Translations under genes and position numbers: made by a program
Notes under the pieces: generated by a model
Told to the model about the DNA's origin: nothing
Database searches by the model: none
What the model saw: the letters and a program-made list of their open reading frames with translations, nothing else
NCBI RefSeq assembly: GCF_003173735.1
Contig: NZ_CP029551.1
Span: forward strand, 5,475,696 to 5,539,695
Reading direction: 5' to 3'
Source: Methylobacterium radiodurans
GTDB taxonomy: Bacteria; Pseudomonadota; Alphaproteobacteria; Rhizobiales; Beijerinckiaceae
DNA: 64,000 bases
In this document: positions 63,460-64,000 of the stretch, piece after piece
Layout of the letters: each line of letters opens with the position of its first letter
How positions within the stretch are numbered: position 1 is the first letter of the stretch

Positions 63460-64000
63460 GTGCGCGCTGTCCAGCCGGACCGCCGCGCGACCTCCCCCTC
63501 TGCCGGGAAGAAGCCTTTGCGGGTCTCACCTGGCCCGAAAGCGGATCGCGCCTCACCCGTTCGGATTTCCGATGTCCTGATGCGCCGCCGAGGCAGCCCG
63601 ACTCGATTCCCACCCAATGCTCTCCGCGCCCGACACCCTTCGTTTACCCTGTCGGTGATTGCCCGATCGCGGCCCGCGCCGGCTGTACGCACCCGGGTCC
63701 GGATCCGGTCCGGTCGAGGCGAAGGTCCCGCCCATCGATTCATGAGCCGGACCAAGACGATAGAGCCCCGTTGCACATCGTCTCACACACAACCGGCTGC
63801 CCCGGCGGCACTGTCCCCGCAAGTCCCACTGTTAAAACCCGGGTAGGTCTTTGTTGATAGCGTCCGAGCATCGACGAATGTCGGCGGCGGAGGCCTTGAC
63901 TCTCCCCGTTATCTGCGCCCTGCCCGTATTCGCGGGGCTCCAAGCGTAGTGTTGCGTACGTCCCGCCGGCGGTCCTCCGTCCTCGGGGCGAGGAGAGCGA
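63460..64000. other. Intergenic region after rpsT
   Basis: About 540 bases to the window edge with no convincing gene; the longest frame (63460-63846) is Arg/Pro-rich with no recognisable domain. In related alphaproteobacteria rpsT precedes dnaA, so the next gene may be dnaA and origin elements may lie here, but no clear DnaA box (TTATCCACA) was found. Confidence 0.4.

Noticed and set aside
63460..63846. 128-codon frame after rpsT
   Set aside because: Starts inside the terminator region, Arg/Pro/Ser-rich, no domain or ribosome site.
63460..64000. Replication origin upstream of a possible dnaA
   Set aside because: No TTATCCACA-like boxes or AT-rich unwinding region could be identified; only gene-order expectation supports it.

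Overview
The window looks like chromosome from a high-GC, pink-pigmented methylotrophic alphaproteobacterium, most likely Methylobacterium sensu lato. The strongest evidence is a methanol dehydrogenase operon in the order mxaF-J-G-I-R with an AAGACA-N18-TAGACA promoter. Supporting evidence is the number of HWE-type and bacteriophytochrome sensor kinases and the high GC of the core genes. The species was not determined.

Layout. 1-4.95 kb: leftward mxaFJGIR operon for periplasmic methanol oxidation (PQQ/Ca2+ dehydrogenase large and small subunits, cytochrome cL, MxaJ, MoxR ATPase), cut by the left edge. 5.1-14 kb: secreted serine protease, a LOV blue-light histidine kinase, UDP-glucose dehydrogenase, an enoyl-CoA hydratase, a half-length acyl-CoA-synthetase-like gene and secreted small proteins. 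14.2-20.4 kb: a light-signalling block (bacteriophytochrome kinase, response regulator and hybrid kinase in a tightly coupled operon, then a GAF-PAS-GGDEF diguanylate cyclase). 20.6-21.8 kb: an HPP-CBS membrane protein. 22.9-30.4 kb: a rearranged stretch. A segment of about 6 kb (5'-truncated phytochrome kinase, RND pump, 3' end of its fusion protein) lies between the tail of an unknown gene and the front half of an amine oxidase, and genes are cut at both junctions. 31-36.7 kb: SDR enzyme, Na+/H+ antiporter, an IS1182-family insertion and small unknown genes.

36,850-54,535 is a 17.7-kb integrated element in the 3' end of a tRNA-Ser(TGA) gene. Its ends are an 18-bp core duplication and paired CTGTAGC arm sites, each 63 bp inside the core. 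A tyrosine integrase sits next to the tRNA. Cargo includes an SRAP protein, BRO-like antirepressors, a serine resolvase beside a roughly 25-bp-phased GGAAC array, a GNAT enzyme, a DUF4214 repeat protein, a short palm-type polymerase-like protein, a phage core protein with transglycosylase and VanY peptidase domains, RNase HI and a frameshifted Abi-alpha-like gene. Four copies of a 17-bp motif, ATTRCCCNCYGCACTAG, resemble promoters of T7-type phage RNA polymerases. No capsid, portal or terminase gene was recognised, so the element is either a decayed podovirus-like prophage or a satellite. The motif plus the polymerase-like gene is the most unusual feature of the window.

54.6-64 kb returns to chromosome: a DUF2243 membrane protein and its small partner, a run of small hydrophilic genes that may be stress-induced, a hemerythrin-like protein, the sulfate/thiosulfate ABC operon (substrate-binding protein, cysT, cysW, cysA), an agmatinase-family enzyme converging on cysA, and rpsT (S20). 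The last 0.5 kb has no convincing gene.
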